From: Acetobacter aceti
GTDB taxonomy: Bacteria > Pseudomonadota > Alphaproteobacteria > Acetobacterales > Acetobacteraceae
Reading direction: 5' to 3'
Length of the DNA: 64,000 nucleotides
NCBI RefSeq assembly: GCF_002005445.1
Contig: NZ_CP014692.1
Location: 3,554,001-3,618,000 of the forward strand
Part shown: one piece after another, positions 8,433 through 16,994 of the stretch
Numbering within the stretch: the stretch's first letter is position 1
Layout of the letters: the number at the start of each line of letters is the position of its first letter
Translations under genes and position numbers: made by a program
The notes under the pieces: generated by a model
The model's database searches: none
What the model saw: only the letters and a program-made list of their open reading frames with translations
What the model was told of the DNA's origin: nothing

Positions 8433-8912
8433 ATGGTGATGATGTCACGTAGTTCTTTTCTGATAGCTGGTATGACTGTTGGTGCATTGGCTATCGGTCA
8501 GGCTCATGCCCAGCCTCCCATGGGGCCTCATGGCGGCGGACCAGGCGAATTTTCCTTCCTCGAAGGAGTAGACCTGACGGCCAAACAGAAAGAATCTGTC
8601 AAAAAGATCTTCAAGGAAAGTCATGAAAGCATGAAAGGCCTGCATAAGCAGGAACGTGATCTTCATGACCGGCTTGAGTCAATTATCCTGACCCCGGGCA
8701 AGATCGATCAGTCGAAACTGGATGAACTTGTAACGGAACAGAATGCGCTGGACGCCAAGGAAAATGCGGCCAGACAGGCGACAGCCGTGAAGGTGCATGA
8801 CATTCTGACCGCTGAGCAGGTGACTGCCGCCAAAGATCGCCATGACAAGATACGCGCGCTGATGGATCAGATCCACGCTGTTGAACATGGTGAAAGCAAG
8901 GGTGACGAGTGA
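8433..8912 (+). CDS. Spy/CpxP-like periplasmic LTxxQ protein
   Basis: About 159 residues with a signal peptide (SSFLIAGMTVGALAIGQAHA, cleavage after AHA) and a mature, highly helical, charged domain. Two LTxxQ-type motifs are visible: 'DLTAKQKESVKKIF' and 'ILTAEQVTAAKDRH', the hallmark of the Spy/CpxP family. Members act as periplasmic chaperones, envelope-stress modulators or metal-responsive proteins. ATG 8433 was chosen because it directly precedes the signal peptide; ATG 8442 is also possible. A strong terminator follows. Confidence 0.8.
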   Translation: MVMMSRSSFLIAGMTVGALAIGQAHAQPPMGPHGGGPGEFSFLEGVDLTAKQKESVKKIFKESHESMKGLHKQERDLHDRLESIILTPGKIDQSKLDELVTEQNALDAKENAARQATAVKVHDILTAEQVTAAKDRHDKIRALMDQIHAVEHGESKGDE

Positions 8913-8985
8913 TCTTTATCTCAAGCGTCAGTGTTGTTTTCTTCCGTTTGAATAACTCTGTCTGAACGGACTGATCTTCAGTTGC

Positions 8986-9027
8986 AAAGAACCCCTTTCC
9001 TTTTCAAAAGGAAAGGGGTTCTTTTTT
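8986..9027 (+). terminator. Strong intrinsic terminator
   Basis: A perfect inverted repeat with 19-bp arms around one base (arms begin AAAGAACCCC and end GGGGTTCTTT), followed by a T-run (TTTTTT across the arm end). It terminates the Spy-like gene and may also serve the convergent phage-like genes. Confidence 0.9.
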
Positions 9028-9038
9028 ATGTTGCCTGA

Positions 9039-9344
9039 TCAGGGACGGGTTTGATTGACATCAAGTCCAAGGTTTTCAGCAATTTCTGAACGCGCTTTGG
9101 TGGCGGGGACCATGATGGCTTTTCTGTCGGGTTGATAAGCACTGGCGTTCCATCCCCTTGCCTGACCCACAGCACTGACGATGTGATAAATTGTGATCCA
9201 GCGAGACTCTTTTGAAGGAGGTTTCCAGAACCGCATGATCAGGGCGCAGGTTGCAATGACAAAGGAAATGATGGCGGTTGTCGTCGCCAGATAGGAAGGA
9301 GGTACGAATTGTAATATATTATTAAGAAATGTTGTAATATCCAT
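9039..9344 (-). CDS. Small phage-type membrane protein (holin-like)
   Basis: 101 residues: a short N-terminal amphipathic part (FLNNILQFVPPSYL), one strong transmembrane helix (ATTTAIISFVIATCALIMRF), then a hydrophilic tail with 'ESRWITIYHIVSAVGQARGWNA'. This layout matches small membrane proteins encoded beside tail genes in many prophages, where they are treated as holin or spanin-like. It is the third gene of a three-gene minus-strand cluster with two tail-type proteins. A lysis function is inference. Confidence 0.55.
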   Translation of the reverse strand: MDITTFLNNILQFVPPSYLATTTAIISFVIATCALIMRFWKPPSKESRWITIYHIVSAVGQARGWNASAYQPDRKAIMVPATKARSEIAENLGLDVNQTRP

Positions 9345-9357
9345 AGATTATTTCTTT

Positions 9358-9822
9358 TTAAATTCCACCATAAATCGTTTTTCCACCATCATCGGTGAGG
9401 TAGGAAATAATGGTCGTTGCTCCTGATTTGAGACTGACATCAGGTTTTGTTCCATCCTTGTAGTGAGCCGATGGCAGAGTGACAGCCATGCCGCCGTCCG
9501 CAGGCTGATGAAGAATAACGGTCAGCCGTTGCAGGATTCCCGCAGTCCCGCCTGCGAGAGACAGGGTGAGTGGCATATTGGGCGTGATGTCGTAACTGAT
9601 ATCACCCTGTTCCGGAAACGTGATCTGCAGGAGACTTCCGGGATTTGTAATGATCTTTACAGGTGCAGGTATACTACTCGTTGTTCCGGAAGATGTGGAT
9701 TGTGAAATGAACCCGGTGGTGGTCGCCGCAGCGTTGTTTTTTGCGAATTCCCGTGGGTCCATGCCGCTTTCAGGGATGAGAGGGAACTTGTCTTCTGTCG
9801 CAAGGTCAGGGGTGTCAGACAT
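9358..9822 (-). CDS. Phage tail-fibre-like protein (C-terminal-domain type)
   Basis: 154 residues without a signal peptide. The C-terminal half reads like the terminal domain of phage tail-fibre or structural proteins: 'AVTLPSAHYKDGTKPDVSLKSG' then 'ISYLTDDGGKTIYGGI'. The N-terminus is rich in Ala, Thr and Ser. It lies 14 bp before the holin-like gene and 64 bp after a second tail-like gene. I would call it a prophage remnant protein; the exact role is unknown. Confidence 0.5.
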   Translation of the reverse strand: MSDTPDLATEDKFPLIPESGMDPREFAKNNAAATTTGFISQSTSSGTTSSIPAPVKIITNPGSLLQITFPEQGDISYDITPNMPLTLSLAGGTAGILQRLTVILHQPADGGMAVTLPSAHYKDGTKPDVSLKSGATTIISYLTDDGGKTIYGGI

Positions 9823-9886
9823 GAATGAAATTATCTTTTTAAAATGATATCAGAGAGGTCCGTTCAGACGAACGGATGAAGATGTT

Positions 9887-10480
9887 CTAGCTTTTTATAG
9901 AGATAGACAGAAGATTTGCGTTCAGCCACAGGGATGTCCCATCGCCCGGATCGGATGTGGGCAAGCCCTGCATCAACTGTGACAAAAGCTGATTGAGTTG
10001 GGATAATGTAAAGGTTCCACTGCCTGAACCGGAGGTAGAACTGTTGCCTGCCATGGCAGGGGTCATGATACCGGCATAAACAGAAACAGGCTGACGAGCG
10101 ATGAGAGCGGTTCCACTTTCCGTGGTGCCAATCTGATCATTTACAGAGAAAAATCCTTCTCTCTGAATCAGCAATGACAGATATTCAGCCGGTACGGAGT
10201 ATGTCTGTCCCACGCTGATCGTGCGAGGCGAGACTGACCATGCAACCAGAGGCTCAGATGTTGCTGTATTGTCAGTATAAAGAGCCAGAGCGGTGACCGC
10301 CCCCCAGTCTGTTGTCGCATAACCAAAGCTGCATGATTGAGAAACGGACAGTGTCCGTCGTCCATCTCCAAGAGGAGTAAAGGCTATGGCCTGTCGGGCA
10401 TAACCTCCTCCTGATGATTCCATGGCGACAGTAGCGGGACCTGTCACCAGAAGACCTAGATATCCTTTGAAAAATGCCAA
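9887..10480 (-). CDS. Phage tail-associated protein ('SGGGYARQ' type)
   Basis: 197 residues. The N-terminal region contains 'ESSGGGYARQAIAFTPLGDG' and 'GAVTALALYTDNTATSEPL'. This is the pattern of a small beta-rich domain found in phage tail-fibre or baseplate-associated proteins (SGGxYARQxxxF...W...ixa). The C-terminus is Ser/Gly-rich and Gln/Leu-rich (TFTLSQLNQLLSQLMQGL). It is the first gene of the three-gene phage-like cluster. No capsid, terminase or integrase gene is nearby, so this is an isolated remnant or a small domesticated cassette. Confidence 0.6.
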   Translation of the reverse strand: MAFFKGYLGLLVTGPATVAMESSGGGYARQAIAFTPLGDGRRTLSVSQSCSFGYATTDWGAVTALALYTDNTATSEPLVAWSVSPRTISVGQTYSVPAEYLSLLIQREGFFSVNDQIGTTESGTALIARQPVSVYAGIMTPAMAGNSSTSGSGSGTFTLSQLNQLLSQLMQGLPTSDPGDGTSLWLNANLLSISIKS

Positions 10481-10875
10481 TAATTTTCTCTTTTATATAT
10501 TCTGAAGCATAGGCTTCCGGATTTTTTGTCAGCAGATTATGAACGTCCCCACACAGGCTGAGAAAGCGAACTGTGCGGCGGAGTCCGTGGTCACTTAAAT
10601 GAAACTCATCTGTAATGGATGAAGAAACCCTGCACTGAAAAATGAAAGAGGAATCGTTAAAAAATTTTCGTAAAATTCTTTATTTTTACAGATTTTTTTG
10701 GATTGTATGATTTTTCCATACTCAAGCGAGGGCTGGTGACACCTCATGGCAAGACCATAAATCCTGCCACAAAAGACCAGTGATCAATCAGAAACTGGAA
10801 CAATGGTTTCCTCACACAAGCCATGTATTAGATTGAGAGCCAGCGTGGGGACCAGCTCTCTCATGACCAGCATGA
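10481..10875. other. Intergenic stretch without a visible gene
   Basis: About 395 bp. AT-rich around 10640-10720 with several A and T runs. It would carry the promoter of the minus-strand phage-like cluster. I see no RNA gene or clear terminator. Confidence 0.4.
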
Positions 10876-11781
10876 TCAGGGAGTTGTCACATTTGAAGGA
10901 AGCTTCAGGAAACCTGCGGCAGGAGAATGCGCCTTTGGTGTCGTGCTGGAGGTTTCCGTCTGGTCATCCGGCATGCCGCCGGGGAAAATAGCGTTCGGTT
11001 CTGAAACAGCAGTGGAGGCAGCCTTGGACTCCGCTGCTGCAGGAGCCGCTTCCTTGACTGTAGCCGCCTCTGGAGAAGCTGAAGCCGGTGTCGCCGTGTT
11101 ATTGGTGCCGGGTAGGGAAGCTGTTTTGGTGGAACCTCCGAGTGTTTCTGTCTGGATGGCGGATGCTGTGGGGGTGCCCCCTGCATCCACCAGCCAGTCT
11201 TTCAGATTGTTCTTGATCTGGAATTCAAGCTCGACATTCATGTCCTGCATCATCTGACGCGTGATCTCGTAAAGATTTTCACGGCTGTCGGCGTCACCCC
11301 TGCTGAGATCAGGTTTCATGGTGCGGGTGACATGCGCTTCAACTTCCCCCACCTGCTGGCCTGTGGAGGACTGTATATCGAGATGGCTGTCCATCTTCCC
11401 TTCCAGATACCCACCCGGTTCATGCACGATCGAGGCGCGATCAATCGTGAAAATGGCGGCGCCCGACTGCCCGGCAGCCACAAGCCGCTGCTGGGCCATC
11501 TGCGTCAGCGCCTGATCTGGCGGAATGGGCGCATTCGCCGACTCGTCGCCGGGAATGGCTTCCGAGGAAGCGTGATCGGCAACCTGCATGGTGGCGACAT
11601 TCAGATGGATCTGGTTGAGATAGCCATACTGATAGGGAGCAAAGGCTGTTATCGCATCATCCGATGACGAGCAGCCGGCTATCAGTGTCACTGCGCCGAG
11701 CGTGCCCAGCATAGTCGTCCGGTGTATGGCCTTGAGTCTGGAGTGTGTCGTGACAGTGAGCCGTTTGCGGATGTTAAGCAT
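10876..11781 (-). CDS. Putative lipoprotein, conserved hypothetical
   Basis: 301 residues from ATG 11781, which has GGAG 9 bases upstream; an ATG five codons earlier is weaker. The N-terminus has basic residues, a hydrophobic core and a lipobox 'TLIAGCSSS', so the mature protein should be lipid-anchored at the Cys. Residues about 40-200 form a compact domain (DQALTQMAQQRLVAAGQSGAAIFTI..., LDIQSSTGQQVGEVEAHVTRTM, NVELEFQIKNNLKDWL). The last 100 residues are a low-complexity Ala/Thr/Ser/Pro tail. No function is known to me. Confidence 0.75.
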   Translation of the reverse strand: MLNIRKRLTVTTHSRLKAIHRTTMLGTLGAVTLIAGCSSSDDAITAFAPYQYGYLNQIHLNVATMQVADHASSEAIPGDESANAPIPPDQALTQMAQQRLVAAGQSGAAIFTIDRASIVHEPGGYLEGKMDSHLDIQSSTGQQVGEVEAHVTRTMKPDLSRGDADSRENLYEITRQMMQDMNVELEFQIKNNLKDWLVDAGGTPTASAIQTETLGGSTKTASLPGTNNTATPASASPEAATVKEAAPAAAESKAASTAVSEPNAIFPGGMPDDQTETSSTTPKAHSPAAGFLKLPSNVTTP

Positions 11782-11963
11782 CCCGCCATTCTCCATTTCT
11801 GAACTGCAGCCCGATGGATATCGTGGCCGGATATATGCGTTTCTTCAAAGAGGACTATCCGTCAGATCGTGATGAACGGAAAGCGTTTCATGAAAGATGA
11901 AGGATGCACACTGGACGGCTTCCTTTTTCACAAAAGTTCAATGGTCCGCGAAATTCCGGTCGT

Positions 11964-12920
11964 CTATGCCTTGCCCTGTCGGTTGGGCCAGTCACCGGGC
12001 AGGGAAGGCATGGACGTGGGCAGAGAGGACGCTGCTCCCAGTGCTGCAAGACCAGCCTTTCCAAAGTCCACGGTCAGTTCTCTGGGAGCCAGTTCAATCG
12101 AGTCCGGATTGCCGATGAAGAGTGACAGCAATCTCAGCGGGATGAGACGGGCGGGAGCCACATCTTTTTCCATCAGGATGAGATCCTGCTGTGGGCAGTA
12201 GATCACGGCGGTTTCCGCCTCTCCGGGCGGCTTCACCGTGCCGATATACAGTACGATATTGGCGGCAGGATCAGCAAAGCGGGTGAGTTCCATGTCCGGC
12301 AGACGCAGAAGCGGAAAGCCCCGCAGAATGGCGCCGCCATAAGGAGACAGGACAACAGGCGATGTCTTTGACGTCAGACCACGCGCGACAGACAGCAACT
12401 GCAGGAATGCCGTGGCTTTCAGAGGAGGGCTTTCGGCACGGAATGATAGCCCGTCCTGTGGCAGTATCTGGGGTGTGAAACGGCCGGGCGGAGGGAAGCG
12501 CTCCAGCCACGCGGCCAGGATGTCTTCACACAGGACACGCCCCAGATTGCGCACTTTCTCTGTAAGTGGAAGCGGGGTGGGTCTGAGGGCCTCCAGCGCC
12601 GAGGTGATCAGCGCCTTGAAAAAAGGCGACAGCGCGTCGATGATGGAATTCTGCTCTTCGGAGGAAAGGGCCGCGAAACGGCTGGAGCGGTAATTGAAGG
12701 AAGGGTCGAGAAACCAGAGCGCCTCCGCCCCCTTCTCATGGCGCAGGCGCAGAACCGGCAGGGGAAGCAGGCTGACATGCAGCGCAAAAGGGTTCCAGCC
12801 GGAGTAGAACTTTACCAGAGGCCGATGATTGACACTCAGCGTGTGCGGCTGTCCCTGAAGAGTAATGACAATGCTTCCGTCTTCAGCCGGGGTGACTTTG
12901 TCCTGCGATGCCTCGGGCAT
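11964..12920 (-). CDS. Conserved hypothetical protein
   Basis: 318 residues, no signal peptide or membrane segment. The protein is Leu/Pro-rich with blocks such as 'GWNPFALHVSLLPLPVLRLRHE', 'RNLGRVLCEDILAAWLERFPPPGRF' and 'NIVLYIGTVKPPGEAETAVIYCPQQDLILM'. The third codon position looks coding throughout. I do not recognise a family. It lies between a lipoprotein gene and hslO on the same strand with moderate gaps, so no operon inference is safe. Confidence 0.7.
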   Translation of the reverse strand: MPEASQDKVTPAEDGSIVITLQGQPHTLSVNHRPLVKFYSGWNPFALHVSLLPLPVLRLRHEKGAEALWFLDPSFNYRSSRFAALSSEEQNSIIDALSPFFKALITSALEALRPTPLPLTEKVRNLGRVLCEDILAAWLERFPPPGRFTPQILPQDGLSFRAESPPLKATAFLQLLSVARGLTSKTSPVVLSPYGGAILRGFPLLRLPDMELTRFADPAANIVLYIGTVKPPGEAETAVIYCPQQDLILMEKDVAPARLIPLRLLSLFIGNPDSIELAPRELTVDFGKAGLAALGAASSLPTSMPSLPGDWPNRQGKA

Positions 12921-12993
12921 GATCGTCTCTGCTGCCTCAGTGTCTGACCGGAAATTTTAACGATATTTCTTTTTTGCGCTCATCAGAAAGACA

Positions 12994-13971
12994 TTAGTCC
13001 GCACCCGACAGCGCGCCGACCTCATTGCGGGTGAAGCAGAAATCGTGATTGCAGAATTCGCACGTCATCCGGATGTTGCCGTCTTCCACCATGTGATCAA
13101 GATCATCATCTGAAAATCGCGACAGGACATCAGAGAGTTTCGCCTTCGAGCAGCGGCAGCCGTAAGCAAGCACCCGAGACTGGCCTACAACCAGATCTTC
13201 CTCGTGAAACAGACGATACAGCAGTTGTCCGGCCGGAAGAGCATCGTCCAGCAGTTCTGCATCCGTCAGTGTGTGCGCCAGAGCCAGAGCGGTGTCCCAG
13301 GCGTCTTCTCCCTGCTCATCAACGATGGCGAGATTTTCGCTGCTGCTCCCGGCCTCCGTGCCACCGCCGCCAGCGATGCGCTCAAGAATGAGCGCTCCGG
13401 CCCGCCAGCCTGCATCGGTCTGCTGTGCTGTCAGCATGGTCCAGCAGGCATGCTGTTCACTGGTCTGGAAGTAATGCATCGCCATATCGGCAAGGCTGTC
13501 ACCGGTTATTTCAACAATTCCCTGATGCCGGTCCATCTCCGGTCCCTGATCGACTGTCAGGGCGAGATAGCCGTCTCCGATCAGATCCCGATCCGTGACC
13601 GGTTTGCCGGAAGCAAGGAGGGCGTCAAGTTTTTCCTGATCCTGTCGGGCATAGAACCGTAGCGCTCCGGTATCGGTGCAATCCGCGAGCAGCAGGCTGA
13701 CAGGCCCGTCTCCCTTGATCTGCAATGAGAAAGACCCCTGAAATTTCAGGGCGCTGGAAAGACCGGCGACAAGGGCGAGCGCCTTTCCGCCAAGGGCTGA
13801 AACGGCAGGAGCATGGTCATGCCGCTTCAGGATGGCGTCCGCTACACGTCCGGGGCGGACCAGACGTCCGCGCACGGGCCTGTGGGCCAGATGGAAAGGC
13901 GTGACTCCCCCGGGCACAACGATATCCGGCACATCCGGCCGCTCGCGATCAAGAAACGCAGGGGTGTCCAA
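12994..13971 (-). CDS. hslO: Hsp33 redox-regulated chaperone
   Basis: 325 residues. Hsp33 is a cytosolic holdase activated when its zinc-binding cysteines are oxidised. The four ligands are present: Cys272 and Cys274 (GCRCS) and Cys304 and Cys307 (CEFC), the canonical CxC...CxxC at the C-terminus. The N-terminal chaperone domain includes 'GDGPVSLLLADCTDTGALRFYARQ' and 'GYLALTVDQG...YQGIVEI'-like blocks. The downstream neighbours on the same strand come after a gap; argF and argD lie just upstream. Confidence 0.95.
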   Translation of the reverse strand: MDTPAFLDRERPDVPDIVVPGGVTPFHLAHRPVRGRLVRPGRVADAILKRHDHAPAVSALGGKALALVAGLSSALKFQGSFSLQIKGDGPVSLLLADCTDTGALRFYARQDQEKLDALLASGKPVTDRDLIGDGYLALTVDQGPEMDRHQGIVEITGDSLADMAMHYFQTSEQHACWTMLTAQQTDAGWRAGALILERIAGGGGTEAGSSSENLAIVDEQGEDAWDTALALAHTLTDAELLDDALPAGQLLYRLFHEEDLVVGQSRVLAYGCRCSKAKLSDVLSRFSDDDLDHMVEDGNIRMTCEFCNHDFCFTRNEVGALSGAD

Positions 13972-14057
13972 GATGCCTCTCCTCTTTCCGGTCTTTTTCC
14001 GTCACGAGCCTGTCGGCCGCAAAGGAAGACCCTTATATGGTCACGTCACGAGCGGAT

Positions 14058-14408
14058 TTACAGGTCGGCCGTGAGCCGGGATTCCAGAGCCTCAAGCGCC
14101 AGTCTGAAAGCCTGCTGCCTGTCATCATCCAGTGGGAAAGCCGAATGCAGGGCGGTGAGAAGCCCCCGTCGGCAGGCGTCGTGCGCAACATCGAGATCCT
14201 GACCGCGGGGCGCAGAGGCAAGGCAGTCGATATAGGAATCCCGCAAGGAGCGGAGCTTGTCCGCAGGCAGGCCAAGCGTGGCGAACGCCTTGTCCACTTC
14301 GGGCTCCAGCCAGCCCGGAGCGGCGGGACCGTCTTCCGTGGAAGAAACTTGCGCAGGTCCGTCTTCAGGGCCTGTTCCCACGATCTTTTCGGCCTTGTCG
14401 TCGTTCAT
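14058..14408 (-). CDS. Small conserved hypothetical protein coupled to argF
   Basis: 116 residues, acidic, with a disordered N-terminus (GTGPEDGPAQVSSTEDGPAAP) followed by a helical region (EPEVDKAFATLGLPADKLRSLRDSYIDCL and ALEALESRL). Its ATG overlaps the argF stop in an ATGA quartet, so translation is coupled. I do not recognise a family; the position between argF and hslO suggests a housekeeping rather than mobile origin. Confidence 0.7.
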   Translation of the reverse strand: MNDDKAEKIVGTGPEDGPAQVSSTEDGPAAPGWLEPEVDKAFATLGLPADKLRSLRDSYIDCLASAPRGQDLDVAHDACRRGLLTALHSAFPLDDDRQQAFRLALEALESRLTADL

Positions 14409-15409
14409 TTCGCTTCCTCCCCAAACCGCGTCCAGTCCTCGCCGCCGAGCGCCCAGACAAGCAGGCCTTTCTGTGCATGAAGCCGGTTTTCGGCTTCATC
14501 GAAAACCACCGAAGCCGGACTCTCGAACACGTCCTCGGTCACTTCCTCTCCGATATGGGCCGGGAGGCAGTGCATGAACAGGGCGTCCCTGCCCGCACGC
14601 TTCATGAGCGCCCGATCCACACGATACGGCTCCAGCAGCGTGATGCGCTCGGCGGCGGCTTCGTCGGACATGCTGACCCATGTGTCTGTCAGAATGCAGT
14701 CCGCGCCTTCCACGGCCTCCTGTGGATCATTGGTCAGGAGCAGTTTCGCACCCTGCCGGCGCGCCCAGGCGACAACCTCGGCCTTGGGTGTAAGCTGCTT
14801 CGGGGTCGCGATCCGGAGCGTGAAATCAAACTGCGCGGCCGCTTCAATCAGGGACGAGGCGACATTGTTGCCGTCTCCGACCCAGGCGAGAGTGCGCCCT
14901 GCGATCGGACCCTTATGTTCCTCGAAGGTCATGATGTCCGCGAGGATCTGCACAGGGTGAGAGTCCGGCGTCAGGCCGTTGATGACCGGAACGGAACTCC
15001 AGCGGGCAAGTTCGTGCAGGGCGGCGGTCCGTCCTGTGCGCAGCACGATTGCATCGACAAAGCGGGAGAGAACACGGGCCGTATCCTGCACGGACTCTCC
15101 ACGACCAAGCTGCGTGTCGCCCGAGGAAAGCACGACGGCATCTCCCCCCAGCTGACGGACGCCCACTTCGAAAGAAACCCGTGTGCGCGTGGAGGGCTTG
15201 GAGAGCAGAATGCCAAGCGTCCGGCCTTCCAGCGGCTTCGCCGGATGCAGGGGGCGGCTTCTGCCATGCTGCATCCGCTTCATGCCGGCCGCGACATCAA
15301 TGATCTGTCTGAGAATGGTCTTGTCCAGATCGCGCAGATCAAGAAAGTGGCGGATCGCCTTCCCGGCAGGCTGGTGCCCCGGGGAAGCGGTCTTGGCAGA
15401 GGTCGTCAC
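14405..15409 (-). CDS. argF: Ornithine carbamoyltransferase
   Basis: ArgF transfers the carbamoyl group of carbamoyl phosphate to ornithine to give citrulline (arginine biosynthesis). Present are the carbamoyl-phosphate loop 'SKPSTRTRVSFEVG', 'LGRGESVQDTARVLSRF', 'LTPDSHPVQILADIMT' (the usual HPxQ), and the ornithine/catalytic 'FMHCLPAH' near the C-terminus. The GTG at 15409 forms a GTGA overlap with the argD stop and gives a normal 334 residues. An upstream start would run into argD. Confidence 0.95.
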   Translation of the reverse strand: MTTSAKTASPGHQPAGKAIRHFLDLRDLDKTILRQIIDVAAGMKRMQHGRSRPLHPAKPLEGRTLGILLSKPSTRTRVSFEVGVRQLGGDAVVLSSGDTQLGRGESVQDTARVLSRFVDAIVLRTGRTAALHELARWSSVPVINGLTPDSHPVQILADIMTFEEHKGPIAGRTLAWVGDGNNVASSLIEAAAQFDFTLRIATPKQLTPKAEVVAWARRQGAKLLLTNDPQEAVEGADCILTDTWVSMSDEAAAERITLLEPYRVDRALMKRAGRDALFMHCLPAHIGEEVTEDVFESPASVVFDEAENRLHAQKGLLVWALGGEDWTRFGEEAK

Positions 15410-16599
15410 GAAGTCGTCTCCAGAGTAGCAGCCCGGACGGTTTCGGCTGCCTGACGGAGACACTTTACGGCCTCAAGGCAATCCTGTTCCGAGATGATGA
15501 GAGGCGGCACAAGCCGCAGAACATTGTCTCCGGCGGAGACGGCGAGAAGTCCGGCTGCCTGAGCAGCGGCGATGACATCGGAGGCTTTGGGCACGCAGCG
15601 CAGACCGATCATCAGGCCCAGGCCCCGACGTTCCGAGAAAATGTCGGGAAAATCGCTGATCAGTGCATCCAGCCGGATGTCGAGAAACGCGGCGCGTTCC
15701 CGCACCTGCTCAAGAAAACCCGGAGCCAGCAGGATGTCCAGAACCGCGTTCGCCGCGGCACAGGCCAGCGGATTGCCTCCGAAAGTCGTGCCATGCGTAC
15801 CGGGCGTCAGGTGCTTCGCCACCGCTTCGCGTGCAAGGATCGCGCCGATGGGGAAGCCGCCGCCCAGTCCTTTGGCCGCCGACATGACATCAGGAGTAAC
15901 ACCCGACCATTCATGGGCGAACAGCCTGCCGGTACGGCCCACACCCGTCTGCACTTCATCAAAGCCGAGGAACAGGCCGAACTCGTCACACATGGAACGA
16001 AGTTCCTGAAGGAACCGTTTGTCCGCCGCCTTGATGCCGCTTTCACCCTGAATGGGTTCCAGCATCACACCAGCGGTTTCCGGCGTCACGGCGTCACGGA
16101 CCGCGTTCATGTTGTTGAGCGGCACATGGTCGAAACCCGGCGCACGCTCACCGAACCCGTCGAGGTAGGTCGGGTTGCCGGTGGCGGACAGCATGCCCAG
16201 CGTGCGGCCATGGAATGCGCCTTCGAAGCACAGGATACGGGTCCGTTCGGGGTGGCCGCTCTTCGCCTGCGCCCGACGGATGGCTTTCACCATCCCTTCA
16301 TTCGCTTCCGCGCCGGAATTGCAGAAGAACACGCTGTCGGCGAAGGTCGCCTCCACCAGACGGGCGGCAAGACGTTCGGCCTGCGGCACGCGGAACAGGT
16401 TGGAGACGTGCATGACCTTCGCGGCCTGCTCGGTGATGGCTTTCACGAGTTGCGGGTTGGCGTGTCCCACGGAGCATGTGGCGATGCCCGCCGCGAAATC
16501 CAGAAATCGTCGCCCGTCCGTCGTGTACAGCCAGGCGCCCTCTCCCCGCTCAAAGGCGAGGTCGGCGCGGTTGTAGGTCGGCATAAGGGCGGAAATCAT
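15406..16599 (-). CDS. argD: Acetylornithine aminotransferase
   Basis: A 397-residue class-III PLP-dependent aminotransferase that converts N-acetylglutamate semialdehyde to N-acetylornithine. Motifs: 'FCNSGAEANEGMVKAIRRA' (PLP phosphate site), 'AFHGRTLGMLSATGN', 'LGFDEVQTGVGRTGRLFAHEW' (cofactor Asp), 'SAAKGLGGGFPIGAIL' (Schiff-base Lys), and 'GTHGTTFGGNPLACA'. Coupled to argF by the GTGA overlap, so argD-argF-(14058 gene) form one operon. Confidence 0.95.
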   Translation of the reverse strand: MISALMPTYNRADLAFERGEGAWLYTTDGRRFLDFAAGIATCSVGHANPQLVKAITEQAAKVMHVSNLFRVPQAERLAARLVEATFADSVFFCNSGAEANEGMVKAIRRAQAKSGHPERTRILCFEGAFHGRTLGMLSATGNPTYLDGFGERAPGFDHVPLNNMNAVRDAVTPETAGVMLEPIQGESGIKAADKRFLQELRSMCDEFGLFLGFDEVQTGVGRTGRLFAHEWSGVTPDVMSAAKGLGGGFPIGAILAREAVAKHLTPGTHGTTFGGNPLACAAANAVLDILLAPGFLEQVRERAAFLDIRLDALISDFPDIFSERRGLGLMIGLRCVPKASDVIAAAQAAGLLAVSAGDNVLRLVPPLIISEQDCLEAVKCLRQAAETVRAATLETTS

Positions 16600-16994
16600 G
16601 AGAGCCGTGTGTCCAGCTAGGGGATTGAAAGGGCTGAAACAGAAACGGCCCGCTGCCTGTGGGGAGCGGGCGTCCGGTTTCGTTGCATATGATGACTGCG
16701 CTTGTGTGTGGAAGTCAAACTTACTGTGTCGAAATGAGGAGGGAGGCTGTGTCGATCAGCGTTCAGAGGCGTAGTTTGGCCTCCAGCTATGTTTGATTCC
16801 GGCGTTTGATAATGCAGCTGTGAACAGGTCTGGTGGAAGAATACATCCAGAAGTTTCCTGAACGCTTGATGCTCATCGTGACTGATCAGGTTTCCCTGCT
16901 TCTGACCGACAACGGCGCCCACAATGCTGAGGCCGGTAGAAAAAACATTTCTGATAATAGCAGGACAGGAGGCTTTCCGGGGAACCTGTGTGAG
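16600..16994. other. Intergenic stretch between argD and urtE
   Basis: About 395 bp with no convincing gene. It contains one GC-rich hairpin (GCCCGCT at 16648-16654 with AGCGGGC at 16665-16671) in the presumed argD leader; neither side has a T-run. The argD promoter and the end of the urt operon must lie here. Confidence 0.4.

Noticed and set aside
14477-15454. Plus-strand frame of 325 codons across argF
   Set aside because: Mirror of the argF coding sequence, no family features.
16648-16671. Hairpin upstream of argD as a terminator or attenuator
   Set aside because: No T-run on either strand and no leader peptide seen; kept only as a note.
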